This document shows positions 31,234 to 43,964 of a stretch of 64,000 nucleotides of DNA, piece by piece (position 1 is the stretch's first letter; the number at the start of each line of letters is the position of its first letter). Below the pieces are notes generated by a model, which ran no database searches, was not told the origin of the DNA, and worked only from the letters and a program-made list of their open reading frames with translations. Both the position numbers and the translations under genes were made by a program. This stretch comes from Conchocele bisecta (lineage: Eukaryota > Mollusca > Bivalvia > Lucinida > Thyasiridae): the NCBI GenBank assembly GCA_029237695.1, contig CM055275.1, positions 89,702,433 to 89,766,432 on the forward strand, given 5' to 3'.

Positions 31234-33272
31234 ATGGCGGATCTTTGTGAAAAGCGGGAAGAAAGAGATCGGAGGAGATTAAGGAGGGAACGAAGGATAG
31301 CAGAGGAGGAAGTACGGAATAGCATGGAGGCGGAAATGGTAGAATTACGAAGGCAACGTGAGGAATGTGTAGTAGCAAGAAGGAGAATTAGAGGAGAAGC
31401 GGAAAGAAAAACTGAGAGAAACAGTTCTTCAAGAGAACGTCAAGGTCGTGATGATCTAAACAGTGTTGGAAAGTATCGGTCGCGATTCGCCAGTGATTCT
31501 CAGAGTCGTGCGTGTTCAAATAAAGTTAGTGAAACGCAACTCGAGAGATCATATCATGGTGATGAAGATGTACTTCGCCGTCTTAGGGAATTATCTGGAT
31601 CGAGAACGACTGGAAGAAGCACGACAAGGAGACACAACGTCGAAGTTACTGACAATACAGAGGAGAACTATGGAACAGACAGAAGGAGGGCTGATAGAAA
31701 GGTACGGACCGAATTATAGCTCTATGATGAGGAGAGTATATCAGAAAACGACGAGATGGAAAGCCAACCAGGAAAGAAGATGAAAGAGAGACATGAGTCC
31801 ACAATGAAAATGAGCAAAGGACACCAGGAAAAACGAGGAAGTATATCAAGTGGAGTAGATGGAGACGACAGAGAGGAACAAGACATAGAGTGGATATATT
31901 TAAATAGAGAAATTGAAGAGAACATAAAAGCGATGCAAGATTTAGCTCTGACCACAAAGGAAAAAGCTCAGACATTTGGAGTACACGAACGAAGATATAA
32001 AGAAGAGGAGCAACAAAGACGTACGAGAAGCAGTAGTAGGACAGAAACGTCATTTGACAACCTTCGATCAGACAGAATGGGTACAAAGAGTGGAGCGTAT
32101 AGGAAGGACAGACATATTCCTCATGTTGAAAAGCACTATTATGAGCGATGGAACGAGACGAGTGATGAAGAGGAGGACACCATGGAACAGACGAGAATTA
32201 AGGGTACGAGAACAAAGGAAGAAGACAGATATGTGGGACGAGTAGCTGCACCGCTATCAAGATCGAAGACTGACTATGCTGAAGTTACCGGTGCTAGACA
32301 GACTCACCCTATTAAACAGGAAAGAGACGACTACTATACATCATATAGTGATGATTATATGGACGAAAGTTCAGAAGTTCAACTACAGCAAAGACGGTTA
32401 TAGACACTGCGTACCATGGAAGATGACATGTTCAGACGAGAGAAGGAATTAGAAGCCATGGAGAGCAGGATGAAAGAAGAGGAACAGAGAGCCTCACGAC
32501 AGCAGAAATATGCACAATATGATGAAATACTAACAGAGAGGGAGAGTAGATTGAAAGTGGAAATGAACGAGATAGAACGGAGAGAGAAGGACCTTAAGGA
32601 AAGGAAACACAATTTGGGTGATCGTAACAGTAGTAACATCGCAATCGACAGAAAGGACAACCAATCTAGCAACAAGGAATGGCACAACTCGTTCCCGAAG
32701 TTTTCGGTGTTCTCGGGGGAGGAACCTAAACCAAGAACGGAGGCCTCCTATGAAGAATGGAAATATGAAGTCGCTTGTAGCCGACAAGATATTTACCCTG
32801 AACATGTAATGTCACAGGCCATTCGGAAATCCCTAAGGGGGCAAGCAAAGAGAGTTTTATTGCTGCCGATGGGAACGCATGTCACAGTGGACGAAATACT
32901 CAGTAAGCTGGAAGGAGTATTCGGAAATGTTGCCGCTGGCGAAAGCGTGTTACAGAATTCTACACCACCACACAGAAACAAGGAGAAACGATAGCAACAT
33001 GGGGATTAAGGCTAGAGGAGATAGTTCAGAGAGCCATGGATAAAGGACATGTTCGTGAAGAAGACCGGAACGACATGCTGAGATCGAAATTCTGGAGGTC
33101 CTTGAGGAGTGAGAAGCTAAAGATGGCGTCAAGGATACACTATGAAAATATCAGAACATTTGAACAACTACAGAGAGCAGTTAGAGCAGAGGAATACGAC
33201 ATGAAATTGACAACGGGAGTACAACACCAACAAATAAGAAACAAAAGAAAACACCGGACGGGACAAAGTTAG
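31234..33272 (+). pseudogene. Gypsy gag, long charged N-terminal region, broken
   Basis: From the ATG at 31234 one frame runs to about 32950 with in-frame TAG at 31717-31719 and TAG at 32401-32403. A single-base shift near 32950 moves the reading to the frame ending at 33272. The first 550 codons are extremely Arg/Glu/Lys-rich (for example EERDRRRLRRERRIAEEEVR) and predicted coiled coil. The last 180 codons hold the capsid-like part (KLEGVFGNVAAGE, LRSEKLKMASRIHYENI). No CCHC zinc knuckle is seen before the protease, which is unusual. Gag packages the RNA in the cytoplasm. The large charged N-terminal extension may be element-specific. Confidence 0.7.
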
Positions 33273-33507
33273 ACGAGATGATGAAAAAGATAACATCACT
33301 GGAAAAACAAATGCAAGAGATGCGAAAAAGACCGAGAAGACGAACACCTTGGCGAGCACCACAAACAGAATCACAGACAAACCAAGGAGTAGACAAATTG
33401 CATACCGATAAGAAGGAGGGTGAACATAAGAAGCCTTTGAACTGACAGGTGTCTCCGTTGAAGCGCGAACTGTAGACAGCACAGAAAAGCGCCCACAGAA
33501 GAAAACA

Positions 33508-36500
33508 TTGTTCACCAAATTGGTTGGTCACGCTAATGAAACCACGATAACATTTTGTGGTAGCGACACACCTGCATTAGTTGACAGTGGGTCTATGGTG
33601 ACCACTGTATCCGATGATTTCTATAATTCCCTCCAGCCGCGACCTGAAATGAAGCCATTGAAAGACTTGGATTTGAGAGGACCGGACGGAGGACAAGTTC
33701 CGTACATCGGATATGTGGAGGCTACAATTGAGATAGCATTCATCAACGACAGTGAGCTGTTTGTGCCCGTCCTTGTAGTCCCTGCAAGAGAATACAACTT
33801 GAATGTTCCCGTTATCGTCGGAACCAATGTCATTCGGCTGTGTGAGGAAGCGACTGGGAGAGGCATGTTGTACCGACTGAATGGATAGATGCTTTCCAAG
33901 CAGTACACCATGGATGTGTCGGAAAAGTAATGTCAACTAATAGCAGAATTGAGATCCAACCAATGGAAACTGTAACCGTCAACGGATTTGTTAGAAAAAA
34001 CAGAACTGTTGATACAGCAGTTACAGAGACGGCGGATGGGGTTTCATCCAAACTTGGAGTATGCCCTAGGGTAGTGAAGCTGGATAAACCAGGAAAGAGC
34101 ACCAGGATCCCCGTCAGACTATACAATATGTCAGCAAAAGTAGTGATCATCCAGCCACATTCACCTCTTTGCGAGCTACAGGAAGTCAAAGTTCTTCGGT
34201 CCTGTGATCCTTTGTCTACACCTGCTGTCATTGCCAAACAGTCTGTTAATATACCAGCCAATGCCACAGAAAACGAGCCCATCACTATGAAGCTAGGCGT
34301 TGATTTAGCCGATTCCGATCTTTCACAGATTCAACAAGACAAGGTTACTCGCCTATTCTGTAAGTGGCAGTCCATATTCTCGAAGGGCCCGACCGATTTG
34401 GGACATACCAACCTAGTGAAACATGAGATTCATTTGACGGAAGAAAAACCATTCAAGGAGCCCTACCGAAGAAAAGCACCAGCACTGATCCAAGAGATTC
34501 GAGAACATTTAGCCGAGATGATGGCAGCTGATGCAATACGTCCATCGGAGAGCCCGTACTCGTCCAATGTCGTGATAGTCAGGAAAAAGGACGGCACAAT
34601 CCGTTTCTGCATCGACTACAGGAAGCTAAATCTCCGCACGATCAAGGACGCGTACGCCATTCCGAGGATTGAAGATTCCCTGCACCTTCTCGCCGGTTCC
34701 AGATACTTCTCAAAACTGGACTTGAAAGCCGGATATTGGCAGGTTGAACTGAAAGAAGAGGACAAAAGGAAAACCGCGTTCCAGGTCGGAAACTTGGGAT
34801 TCTTTGAGTGCAACCGCATGCCATTCGGACTATGTAACGCCCGGGCTACATTCCAACGACTCATGGAATGCTGCATGGGTGACCTCAACCTACAGCAGTG
34901 TTTGATATATCTCGATGATATAATCATCTTCTCAACTACATTTGATGAACAACTGGATCGATTAGAAGCTGTCTTCGAGAGATTACATCAACACAATTTG
35001 AAGCTCAATACATCTAAATGTGAATTTTTCAAGCGACATGTCACATACCTCGGTCACATTGTATCCGAAGACGGAATCAAGACAGATCCAGAGAAAATAT
35101 CTGCCATCAAAACTTGGCCCGTTCCCACATCGACAAAAGACGTTAGGCGCTTCATCGGATTCAGTGGCTAATACAGGAGATTTGTTAAGGACTACGCTAG
35201 TATTGTGCGTCCTCTTAACGATCTCCTCGTAGGTCAGTGCACTAAGAGGTCAAAGCAGAAGACACGTCAATCACCATTCCGCTGGGACAACGAACAGCAG
35301 CAGGCCTTCGATGCGATCATCGAGAAGCTGTCATCGCCGCCAATCCTCGCATATGCCGAATATGATAAGCCATTTATCCTACACACGGATGCCTCGTTGA
35401 ATGGATTGGGAGCCGTGCTATACCAGAAGCAGAACGGCATTGACCGGGTTATCGCGTATGCAAGCAGGAGTCTTAAGCCGTCGGAGAAGAATTATCCGGC
35501 CCACAAGTTGGAATTCTTAGCTTTGAAGTGGGCCATCACAGACAGATTTCATGACTATCTGTATGGTGCCACCTTTGAAGCTGTATCTGACAACCCTCTT
35601 ACATACGTGTTAACTACGGCTAAGCTTGATGCTACTGGTCAACGATGGATAGCTGCTCTCTCCAACTACAACTTCCATATCACCTATAGAAGTGGGAAGA
35701 AGAACAACGACGCCGATGGTTTATCAAGGCAAATGCCAATGGAAACAGAGGAGCGGACAATCTTCCCCCCAGATAACATGAAGGCCATATTTAGCATGAC
35801 ACAGACAACTTCTGAGGACGCGCCCACAGAGGAATGCCTGACTACAGACCATGACACGTCATTCGAATGCCACATTCCGGAAGACCTACTGGCGGCATGC
35901 GCCTTGTCATCGAATGATTGGCGAAACGGACAGGATACAGACAGAGCAATTGCGAGAGTAGTGAGACTTAAGAAGTCCAATCAGCGACCTACTGCAAGGC
36001 AAGCCGCGAACGAAGACCCAGCAGTTAGAAGGTATCTTCGCGAGTGGGATAAGCTGCTACTCCGGGATGGCATCCTGTTCAGGATAACTAACATTCGAGG
36101 ACAAGATATCACCCAGACCGTTCTTCCGGAATCTGCTAAAGACACCATACTAAGTGCCCTACACGACGACCTGGGACACCAGGGCCGGGATCGCACAACA
36201 TCTCTCGTCAAGGAGCGATATTTCTGGCCAGGGATGGATGGCGACATCAAGCGGAAGGTGCAGACATGCGATCGCTGTATTAGGCTGAAGGTTCCAGCAC
36301 AGAGGGCAGCTGAATTGGTCCCGATCAAGTCGACCGCTCCGATGGAAATTGTCTGCATTGACTATCTGTCTCTCGAAACCTCCAAGGGCGGTTACGAGAA
36401 CGTGCTAGTCATTACAGATCATTTCACGCGCTACTCCATGGCCATTCCGACGAGGAACCAGACAGCACGGACGACGGCTAGGGCTTTGATTGAACGTTTT

Positions 36501-37515
36501 TTCCTCCGCTATGGATTTCCCTCGAAGTTACATAGTGACAGGGGACAGAACTTTGAATCAAAGACTATCCGTCACCTTTGCAAGATTGCCAAGATAAAGA
36601 AAACAAGGACCACCCCACCCCATACCATCCTATGGGAAACGGTCAGGTTGAGCGATTCAACCAGACACTCATCCGGATGCTAGGTTCACTGGAAAATGAC
36701 AAGAAGGTGGATTGGAAGGCTCATGTGTCAACGATGGTCCATGCATATAATGCAACAAGACACGAGAGCACTGGCTTCTCCCCCTTCTACCTCATGTTCG
36801 GCATGCAGCCCCGTCTCGCCATAGATGCATTTCTGGGAATCAAGCAAGAACCAAGGAACAGAAAGAGTCATGAAGACTATGCCCAGCAGTTGGATAGTCG
36901 TCTGCAGGTCGCATACAACGAGGCAAATGAGGAGTGCGTTCGCCAGGCCGGCAGGCACAAGACACAATACGATAAGCGTGTCCGGGAGAACCATCTGCAG
37001 CCTGGAGACCGAGTGCTTGTCCGCAATGTTGGATTGAAGGGGAAGCACAAGCTTGCTGACCGTTGGGAAGAGGACCCATATATTGTCATCAGTCAACCAG
37101 ATAGTGATATACCGGTATATCAAGTGAAGAAGGAAAATTCATCTGGAAGACTGCGGACTCTGCACCGCAACCACCTGCTCCCATTCATGTCTTTGCCTGC
37201 ACCGACGACGACGATTGGTCGAGAGGAACAGCCGACACCACCGGAAAGCTCTGGGCGGATGACGAGTTGGACTCTTCTGGTAGCACTGTGGAGGAGACTG
37301 ACCGAGTGGAATCTGCTAAGTACAATATACCAATGCAGAGGTCGCCAGGAGAACATGGACTGCAACCACGTACGGTCTCTCCACCAGAATCGCCAGAAGC
37401 CGTCCAGCGTCCAAGACGAAATCGCATTCCGCCACAGCGATACGACCCCGACAACTGGCGTATCGGACAGGAGCATGTGTTCACCGTGCCGGATAGCACG
37501 GTTGTCACAATTTAG
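33508..37515 (+). pseudogene. Gypsy pol: protease, reverse transcriptase, RNase H, integrase; broken
   Basis: Segments: protease 33508-33888 (active site VDSGS), a frameshift near 33880, reverse transcriptase from 33930 (SKLDLKAGYWQVEL, then LIYLDDIIIFS), an in-frame TAA at 35169-35171, then RNase H (FILHTDASLNGLGAV, NNDADGLSR) and integrase (zinc part HDDLGHQG and CDRCIRLK; DDE residues in VCIDYLSLE, LHSDRGQNFE and GQVERFNQTL), with frameshifts near 36605 and 37260. The final part ends at 37515. In the reverse transcriptase the usual NAP before TFQ is NAR (GLCNARATFQ), a change likely to be damaging. Most domains are otherwise complete. Confidence 0.92.
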
Positions 37516-37550
37516 GCCATGATACACATTGGTATTCGAAGAATATCATC

Positions 37551-37582
<32 letters not shown>

Positions 37583-37740
37583 TGTTTTAATATGTCTGTG
37601 TTTGAGTGAGCGATCTTCGTTATCTTCGTATTTTTCATGTACATTTTGTATTAACGTAGTGTGTTTACACTCCGTTGTCTCAGAACCTGTCAGTTTGGTA
37701 CTGAATATGTCGGGACGACATTTTATAAAGCAGGGAAGTA

Positions 37741-38486
37741 TGTCGTAGGCTGAAATAAAATTACTTTTGTATTGACCCTCGTTTGTTATTATTTACATCC
37801 CGTGTATATAACGGTACTGCAATAATGGGCCCTTGTACACGTTCAGGTCATGTGATCACTAATATGCACAATGCATGATACGCGCTATGCCCCGTTGCAC
37901 TTTTCCATAGACCTGTGTGATTGAAGTTGTGTTTTCACAACTTCAGATGCCTATATTATTACATTGACTTACATATATTTCATATATATTTACAGGTATG
38001 TTCTATTACTCTATTTTGGTAAACTCATTTATTCTTTCAGGGATGTGTAGATTCATGCTTCCTTATTTGATAGTATTGGTTTAATTCATGAAACTGCAAA
38101 ACAACTAGGTTCTAAACTGGTTAGACACAGCCCTGCTCCGCCACCATTTTGTATGTGTTGTTTACATAATCATAACTTGCTTTGTTAAATACTTTTACTT
38201 ATTATTGTACGATCTGTAACCATGTAATGCATGTACTCTTAGGGCACTTTTCCATAGACCTGTGTGATTGAAGTTGTGTTTTCACAACTTCAGATGCCTA
38301 TATTATTACATTGACTTAAATATATTTCATATATATTTACAGATCGTATAATTACAGAGATTGAAGACAGTGGGCGTTTACTTGTAATTTGGTCCATTAG
38401 AACCCGCGTGGGGAATTTATGTGTAGAGCCAACTCTACATTATTGACCACCGCCATATAAGAGCGTGTGAGCCCCAGTCGGTGAAA
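37741..38486 (+). repeat. Gypsy 3' LTR, about 746 bp, with an internal duplication
   Basis: It starts TGTCGTAGGCTGAAATAAAA after the polypurine tract and ends at GTCGGTGA plus two bases (AA instead of CA). A segment of about 100 bp beginning GCACTTTTCCATAGACC occurs at 37897 and again at 38244, 347 bp apart. A TATA-like CCATATAAGAG lies at 38451-38461, only about 30 bp from the end, so R/U5 would be very short or the LTR is truncated. An (ATC)n microsatellite lies just outside, at 37550-37582. Confidence 0.7.
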
Positions 38487-38860
38487 TATGCACGAGTTCC
38501 GCAGCGCGCGATATCGTTGCAAGGCGGAAAGAGTGGCAGAGATCTACAAATCAAATAACCTTTTTATTATACGTAAATCAGATGCAATTTATATGCGCCT
38601 CAAAAATTATACAACTAACACATGCAATAAACAAATTAGTGGTGGTATAGAAGGAACTATGTTACGTGGCGAAACGGAGTTCCGGTGTAACGGGAAAATA
38701 GTAGACCGGGATATCAGTAGTTTTGCGCATGCGGCCACGAATTGAGGCGGAGCCATGTGACTAGGCATAGAGGTATCGTCTCAAAATTCTTAAATATGCA
38801 TCAAATGACGACAAGAGGCTACTTTGCTTAATATATATATTTATATAAAACTGTAAATAC
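38487..38860. other. No recognised gene
   Basis: A plus-strand frame (38488-38745, 85 codons) starts at the LTR edge but has no recognisable domain or composition; I treat it as chance. The DNA is AT-rich toward the next element. Confidence 0.4.
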
Positions 38861-40800
38861 ATATGGGCCGCGTCATGCGAAAACCGGGCTTAATGGCAAA
38901 ACAATCATTTTTCACTTTTTTGCATATTATGAATACCGCATCTTTTAAAAGTCATATACCACAAAAACTATCACTGTATCTCAATTATTGTTCATGTTAC
39001 ATGTATTTTTGTAACACGTGGTAGAATCGCAAACGACGTTTTAGCTCAATGACGTCGCAATTACGACGTTAACACTAACGGGCGACTTCAACGTCAATAA
39101 GAACGTTTAAGCGTAATGGAGTACATGTAGTAAACGAATAGGCCTGCCATGTAGGTTAATTTTAAGTAGTGTATGTATAATTTTATACTATTAGTGAATA
39201 ATTGACAAACGACACGTAACCTTGGACAAAGTCAACATTATCTTGTGTGTACTTTTTGCACAACTACGAACGCCAAAAATATATGAGCCGCGCCGTGCGA
39301 AACCCGCGCTTAATGACAACATTTTCAGTTTTTACTTTTTCCGCGTATTCTGAATTGTACATCTTTTAAAAGCCATATTCCGCCAAAATTATCAATGTAT
39401 CCCAATTATGTTTCATTTTAGAAGCAGTTTTATGACGCGTTGTAAAAACTTATATAACGTTTTAGATCAATGACGTCGAAATTACGACGTTTTTATCAAC
39501 GGCGTATACATGGGGTGTTGGTCCGGACAAGTCCTATATATTTGTCATCTTTGATCGCATGTCAACCAAATTTGGATATCTCGTAGCCTGGCCAAGTGTC
39601 TCCCATTAGGCCAAGACAAAGTATGAAAATAATGTGTATGGCTCGTGTTGCAGTTGCTAATGTAACGTTATGTTTTGGATTGCGGCCCAAGTAACGTAAT
39701 TTCGTATGAATAAGTTTCAAATAAGGCAGAGTGAGGCGTTTCCTTGTTGTTGGCTGCTGTCTGAAATAATTTTGGGGAACAATAGCGACATCATTTAACA
39801 TTTCGTATGCGACGACATATTTTAAAGTAGACAGTAGGCCGCTTATAACATTACCTTTGTGATAAAACACGATACCGGGCAGATTTCGTAGCGTGATACC
39901 TTATAATTGTCGCCGTGTGTCTTTCTTGAGGATCTCGTTACCACCGCCTGGTCTACATTAGTATGCAGTCAAGTGATAAACTGATGATTTGATACTACAC
40001 AAGCACTTTCGACTACAAAAGCAAGTTTATGACCATCACATTTCCAATTAATATGTTGATGCATTTATATTAAATTCAATACAAACCCCGGATATTTATG
40101 TCATTATATAGCTGCGTGTCTACCTCCATTTATTATAAAATGAATGGCATTATATGGCATATCATTCGCTAAGTACTGGATATAATTGTTCAAAAGTCTC
40201 AATTTACCAAGATAATAGATGGTAATATCGTTGGCATACACTAGATTGTTCATATTTAAAATTATTTAGGAATCAAAGTGCAGTGTAAGCGAAGACTTCG
40301 CTGATATGTAGCCAGTTAAATTATGAGTTCACCATTTTGAATTAATAAGGACAACCGACGAAAAAGAGTAAAAATGTCAAAGAACGATAGTTAGGCGACA
40401 ATGTACAGCGCCTGAAGTATTTCTAAGTCATTGATGCTGCGAGGAACTCGTGCAAGTATCCTTGCTATAATATTTTGTCACGATACCATGGCCATAACGT
40501 CAAACATGTATTCACGTCCAATGACGTCACAAGTACGTGACTTAAAGTCATGACGTCATAATATGTGTACCGAGGTACAAGGTATCGCGTCTCATATTAG
40601 TGAAAGTTTCAGTAAGTTATCATGTTCCGTTTTCTGTTCACACTTAATGTTAACTAACACCAGTAAACGTAAATGGGAGGGCAAACTGTGAACCTTTACG
40701 GCGACGCTAGACAATTTGAAAAGTCGTTTTTCCGACGTCGTTTACCGCTTTTCATGACGTTGTCATTAAGCCCGGTTTTCGTATGGCGCGGCCCATATAT
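38861..40800. mobile_element. Non-autonomous DNA transposon of 1.94 kb with subterminal 420-bp spaced direct repeats
   Basis: Left end ATATGGGCCGCGTCATGCGA and right end TATGGCGCGGCCCATATAT form an inverted repeat of about 37 bp that continues with AAACCGGGCTTAATG. The left 220 bp recur in direct orientation at 39281 (ATATGAGCCGCGCCGTGCGA). The motif TCAATGACGTCG/ATTACGACGTT occurs in both. No transposase frame; the longest (39562-39870, minus strand) is not recognised. Superfamily unknown. Confidence 0.65.
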
Positions 40801-40832
40801 ATAACATTTGAAGTCACTCCATAAAACAAGCA

Positions 40833-41885
40833 TGGGAGACATGCTGGGAAATAAGTAGACAAACTCGGATATGATTAGACAAACCGGGAAATAAGTAGAT
40901 ACACAGGGAAAAAAGGAGACATACCGGGAAATACTAGGGAAATATAAACATAACCGGGAAATATGTAGATATACCGGGAAATAGGGAGACACACCGGGAA
41001 GTAAGTAGATACATGTACACCGGGAAATAAGTAGACATACCGGGAAATAATTAGACATACCGGGAAATATGTAGATATACCGGGAAATAGGGAGACACAC
41101 CGGGAAGTAAGTAGATACATGCACGCCGGGAAATAAGTAGACATACTGGGAAATAATTAGACATACCGGGAAATATGTAGACATACCGGGAAATAGGGAG
41201 ACACACCGGGAAGTAAGTAGATACATGTACACCAGGAAATAAGTAGACATACCGGGAAATAATTAGACATTCCGGGAAATATGTAGACATACCGGGAAAT
41301 AGAGAGACACACCGGGAAGTAAGTAGATACATGTACACCGGGAAATAAGTAGACATACCGGGAAATATGTAGACAAGCCGGCTAATATGTAGACATACCG
41401 GGAAATAAGTAGACATACCGGGAAATATGTAGACAAGCCGGGAGATGTGTAGACATACTTGGTAAAAATGAGATACGCCAGGAAATATGTAGATATCCCC
41501 GAAAATATGTAGACATACCGGGAAATAAGTAGACACACCGGGTACGGGGACACAAGGAGACACACCGGGAAGTACGTAGACATACCGGCAAATAAGTAGA
41601 CAAGCCGGGAGATGTGTAGACATACTTGGTATAAAGGAGATACACCCTAAAATGTGTAGACATACAGGAAAATATGTACACATACCGGGAAATAAGTAGA
41701 CACACCGGGTACCGGAACACAATGAGACACACCGGAAAATATGTAGACACATTGGGAAATACGTAGACATACCTGGAAATAAGTAGACACACCGGGTAAC
41801 GGGACACAAGGAGATACACCGGGAAATATGTAGACATACCGGGAAATAAGTACACACCGGAAAATATGTAGACAGACTGACGCAC
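40833..41885. repeat. 21-bp minisatellite with a 106-bp higher-order unit
   Basis: The basic unit is of the type ACCGGGAAATAAGTAGACAT with many variants, about 50 copies. A marker variant GATACATG is spaced exactly 106 bp at 41008, 41114, 41220 and 41326, which is five 21-bp units plus one base. A second subtype with CACCGGGTACxGGGACACAA dominates 41535-41860. Because 21 is divisible by three, long repetitive frames appear on the minus strand; they are not genes. Confidence 0.9.
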
Positions 41886-43880
41886 ATTGTAGGCCCGGAT
41901 GGGACGATTCACAGTCTGATCTGTGGCTACACAGGTTACATGTGTCGCAATGTCTCTTTTACCAGCCGGGGCCAGAATGAATGGAAGTGCCAGGCTGAAA
42001 ATTCTCGCCCCGAATCGCAGGTCAGAAGTTTTTAACATGACCATCGATGTTGCTACGACTGCTTTTGCTCGTACGATCACCCACGAACTGTACCACAGGT
42101 CGTGCGTTCTTTCTACGTCTTCCCCACGATTCCAACATTTTCTGGTCGTAGCTAGGTCGTAACATGGTCGCAAGCCCGGTCTGACTGGGCCCTAAATAGT
42201 CACACAGACCTGTGTAAAGTGAAGACCATATCATCATAATATATACGAGCCAAGTTCTGAGATTTTGAGGCTTAATACAGTTTTACATCGTATAATATCA
42301 TTTGCCAATAACCTATATAACCGGTGAAAAAATTATGTTTTATACTCTGCATTTATACTGTTAAGATACGCCAGCTTTTGTGTAGAATTCTCATTGCACG
42401 CCGAGTTAGCTTGTTGCTACATCAACAAGCAATCTCGGCGTGCAACGAGAATTATCGAGAAACCGTGATAACTGTGATAAGACTAAAATCTCAGATCCTG
42501 GCTCATATCATAGTTAATCATTATGGTGTCAATATCAATGATATTATCATGATAATTATGATTCGGTAGTCGAGTATAGGTGACTATAGCAAAGCCTATT
42601 TTGAGACATTAGACAGTATTTCACCAAACTCCGGGATTGCCATTTTCACATAATGTTAAGGTATGCAACTTTGGGCCTAAGCTGAAGTTTCACGCCGGAA
42701 GTGAGGGGTACCTGAATATCTTATAATTTACCACTACAACGGACAAGTTTTTCGCGAGGAAATATGCTGCCGGAAGTTATCGCAAACAGCAACGCATATC
42801 ATATGCCATAAATGCAAAACGGAGAAAGGGACACAGTGACTGCAAAAGGGTATGGGAATATGCATTTCTAACGACCACCATCAAAAGGGTATGGCGGCTA
42901 GCCCCCCCCCCCCCCCCACCCCCAAGACGAAGGCGTCGGGTACCCACTACAGAGTGGCCTGCGGTTCTCTTACCAGGCGAATTGCAATTCCTAGAGCGCA
43001 GGATTGCAATTCGCGTTCCCATTAATTGCAATTGGACCGCAATCGGACTGCAATCATGTGACTGCCGTCCAAAGAGTTGGTTGCGGAATTGCAATACTTA
43101 TAGCGCTGCGCTCCGCTTTTATTTGCAGTTTACGCTCCTTTTTTTCTTTAAACTGCGAAAGAATGATCGCTTTACGCTGCGCTCTGCGGTCAAACCAGCG
43201 GACCGCTCTGCTTGACCATGTTGACCAATGCGGCAATACAATCGAAATAGTTGACAAACGTATCCGTGTTCCAATCCGAAATTTTATCCCATCTATTTCA
43301 TTCAAAGTGACTAGAAAGTCAGCGGTATTGTTGATCTGTTTTTTTGGTGCGCAAATATAAATCGGCGGGTTATTGCGAGATAAACAGTGAAACATTGACC
43401 TTGACAATTTCTTGGACCAAAAAACGATCGACGGACTGTACGATCAGGGTCTACACTATTCCATATTATATTAATAGAGTACCGTTAATAGCTCGTAGTA
43501 GCGGTGTTTGAATGTTCGAAGGGGAACGCGCTGAACGTCCGTCATTTCGTCTACGCTATTGGCCAGTCGATAATGATGATCAATCGTCAATTAATACGAA
43601 CTCGGACGGACGGACGGACGGACGGACAATTACCGACGAATACGTACGTGTATATTTCGACATCGATAACTCTCAACGATCATAAGACCCCTTTTCGCAG
43701 GAATCGGTAACGGTTAGGGAAGTCATATTACCTCCCAGGATCAGGAACGATAACTCTCGCATACCCTAGATATTCGAGTTATCGACTAATCGATCCCCAT
43801 ACGTTTACATTGTATTTCCTCCCTCCTCCATCCGCCGTACGACATAGATAAACGTACTGCCACCCTACACACTATTTACC
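41886..43880. other. No gene; hairpins and simple repeats
   Basis: A perfect-looking stem AATTCTCATTGCACGCCGAG / CTCGGCGTGCAACGAGAATT is at 42384-42455 with a loop of about 30 bp. A poly-C run is at 42904-42918, GCAATT-rich sequence at 42974-43100, and (GGAC)n at 43606-43626. The segment 41890-42195 with CGGTCTGACTGGGCCCTA at its right end looks like a repeat relic. Confidence 0.4.
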
Positions 43881-43964
43881 GTTTGTGCGGTCATTCTTTC
43901 GCGGTCCAGTTTGTGCGGTCATTCTTTCGCAATACCGTTTGTGTGGTCATTCTTTCGCTATTTG
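43881..43964. repeat. 28-bp direct repeat, three copies
   Basis: GTTTGTGCGGTCATTCTTTC starts at 43881, 43909 and (with one change) 43937. 43965-44524 has no gene. Confidence 0.8.

Larger units (their letters stand above)
28966..38486 (+). mobile_element. Ty3/Gypsy LTR retrotransposon, degenerate
   Basis: Order LTR remnant, long leader, gag, pol (protease, reverse transcriptase, RNase H, integrase), polypurine tract AAAGCAGGGAAG (37727-37738) and 3' LTR. Domain order with the integrase after RNase H defines Ty3/Gypsy. No envelope gene follows pol. Gag and pol carry several stops and frameshifts. The 5' LTR is truncated and rearranged, so LTR identity cannot be used to date it over full length. 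Confidence 0.88.

Noticed and set aside
4848..32403. TAG codon reassignment or general stop suppression, suggested by TAG stops in both integrase and gag
   Set aside because: TAA stops and frameshifts also break the same elements, and TAG terminates apparently real frames such as the lysozyme exon.
33577..37527. Several 100-150-codon minus-strand frames opposite gag and pol
   Set aside because: Shadows of the Gypsy coding strand without independent motifs.
38488..38745. 85-codon frame directly after the Gypsy LTR as an envelope-like gene
   Set aside because: It lies outside the LTR, has no signal or membrane segment and no family resemblance.
39562..39870. 102-codon minus-strand frame as transposase of the 1.94-kb element
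   Set aside because: No recognisable motif and too short; composition is like the surrounding non-coding DNA.
40696..42173. Long minus-strand frames (up to 278 codons) of repeated MSTYFPV-like residues
   Set aside because: They are translations of the 21-bp minisatellite; the 106-bp super-period shifts frame and overlapping frames of the same kind exist.
42904..42918. Poly-C tract as a regulatory element
   Set aside because: It lies in a dispersed repeat that carries G/C homopolymers in other copies (10516), so it is a repeat feature.
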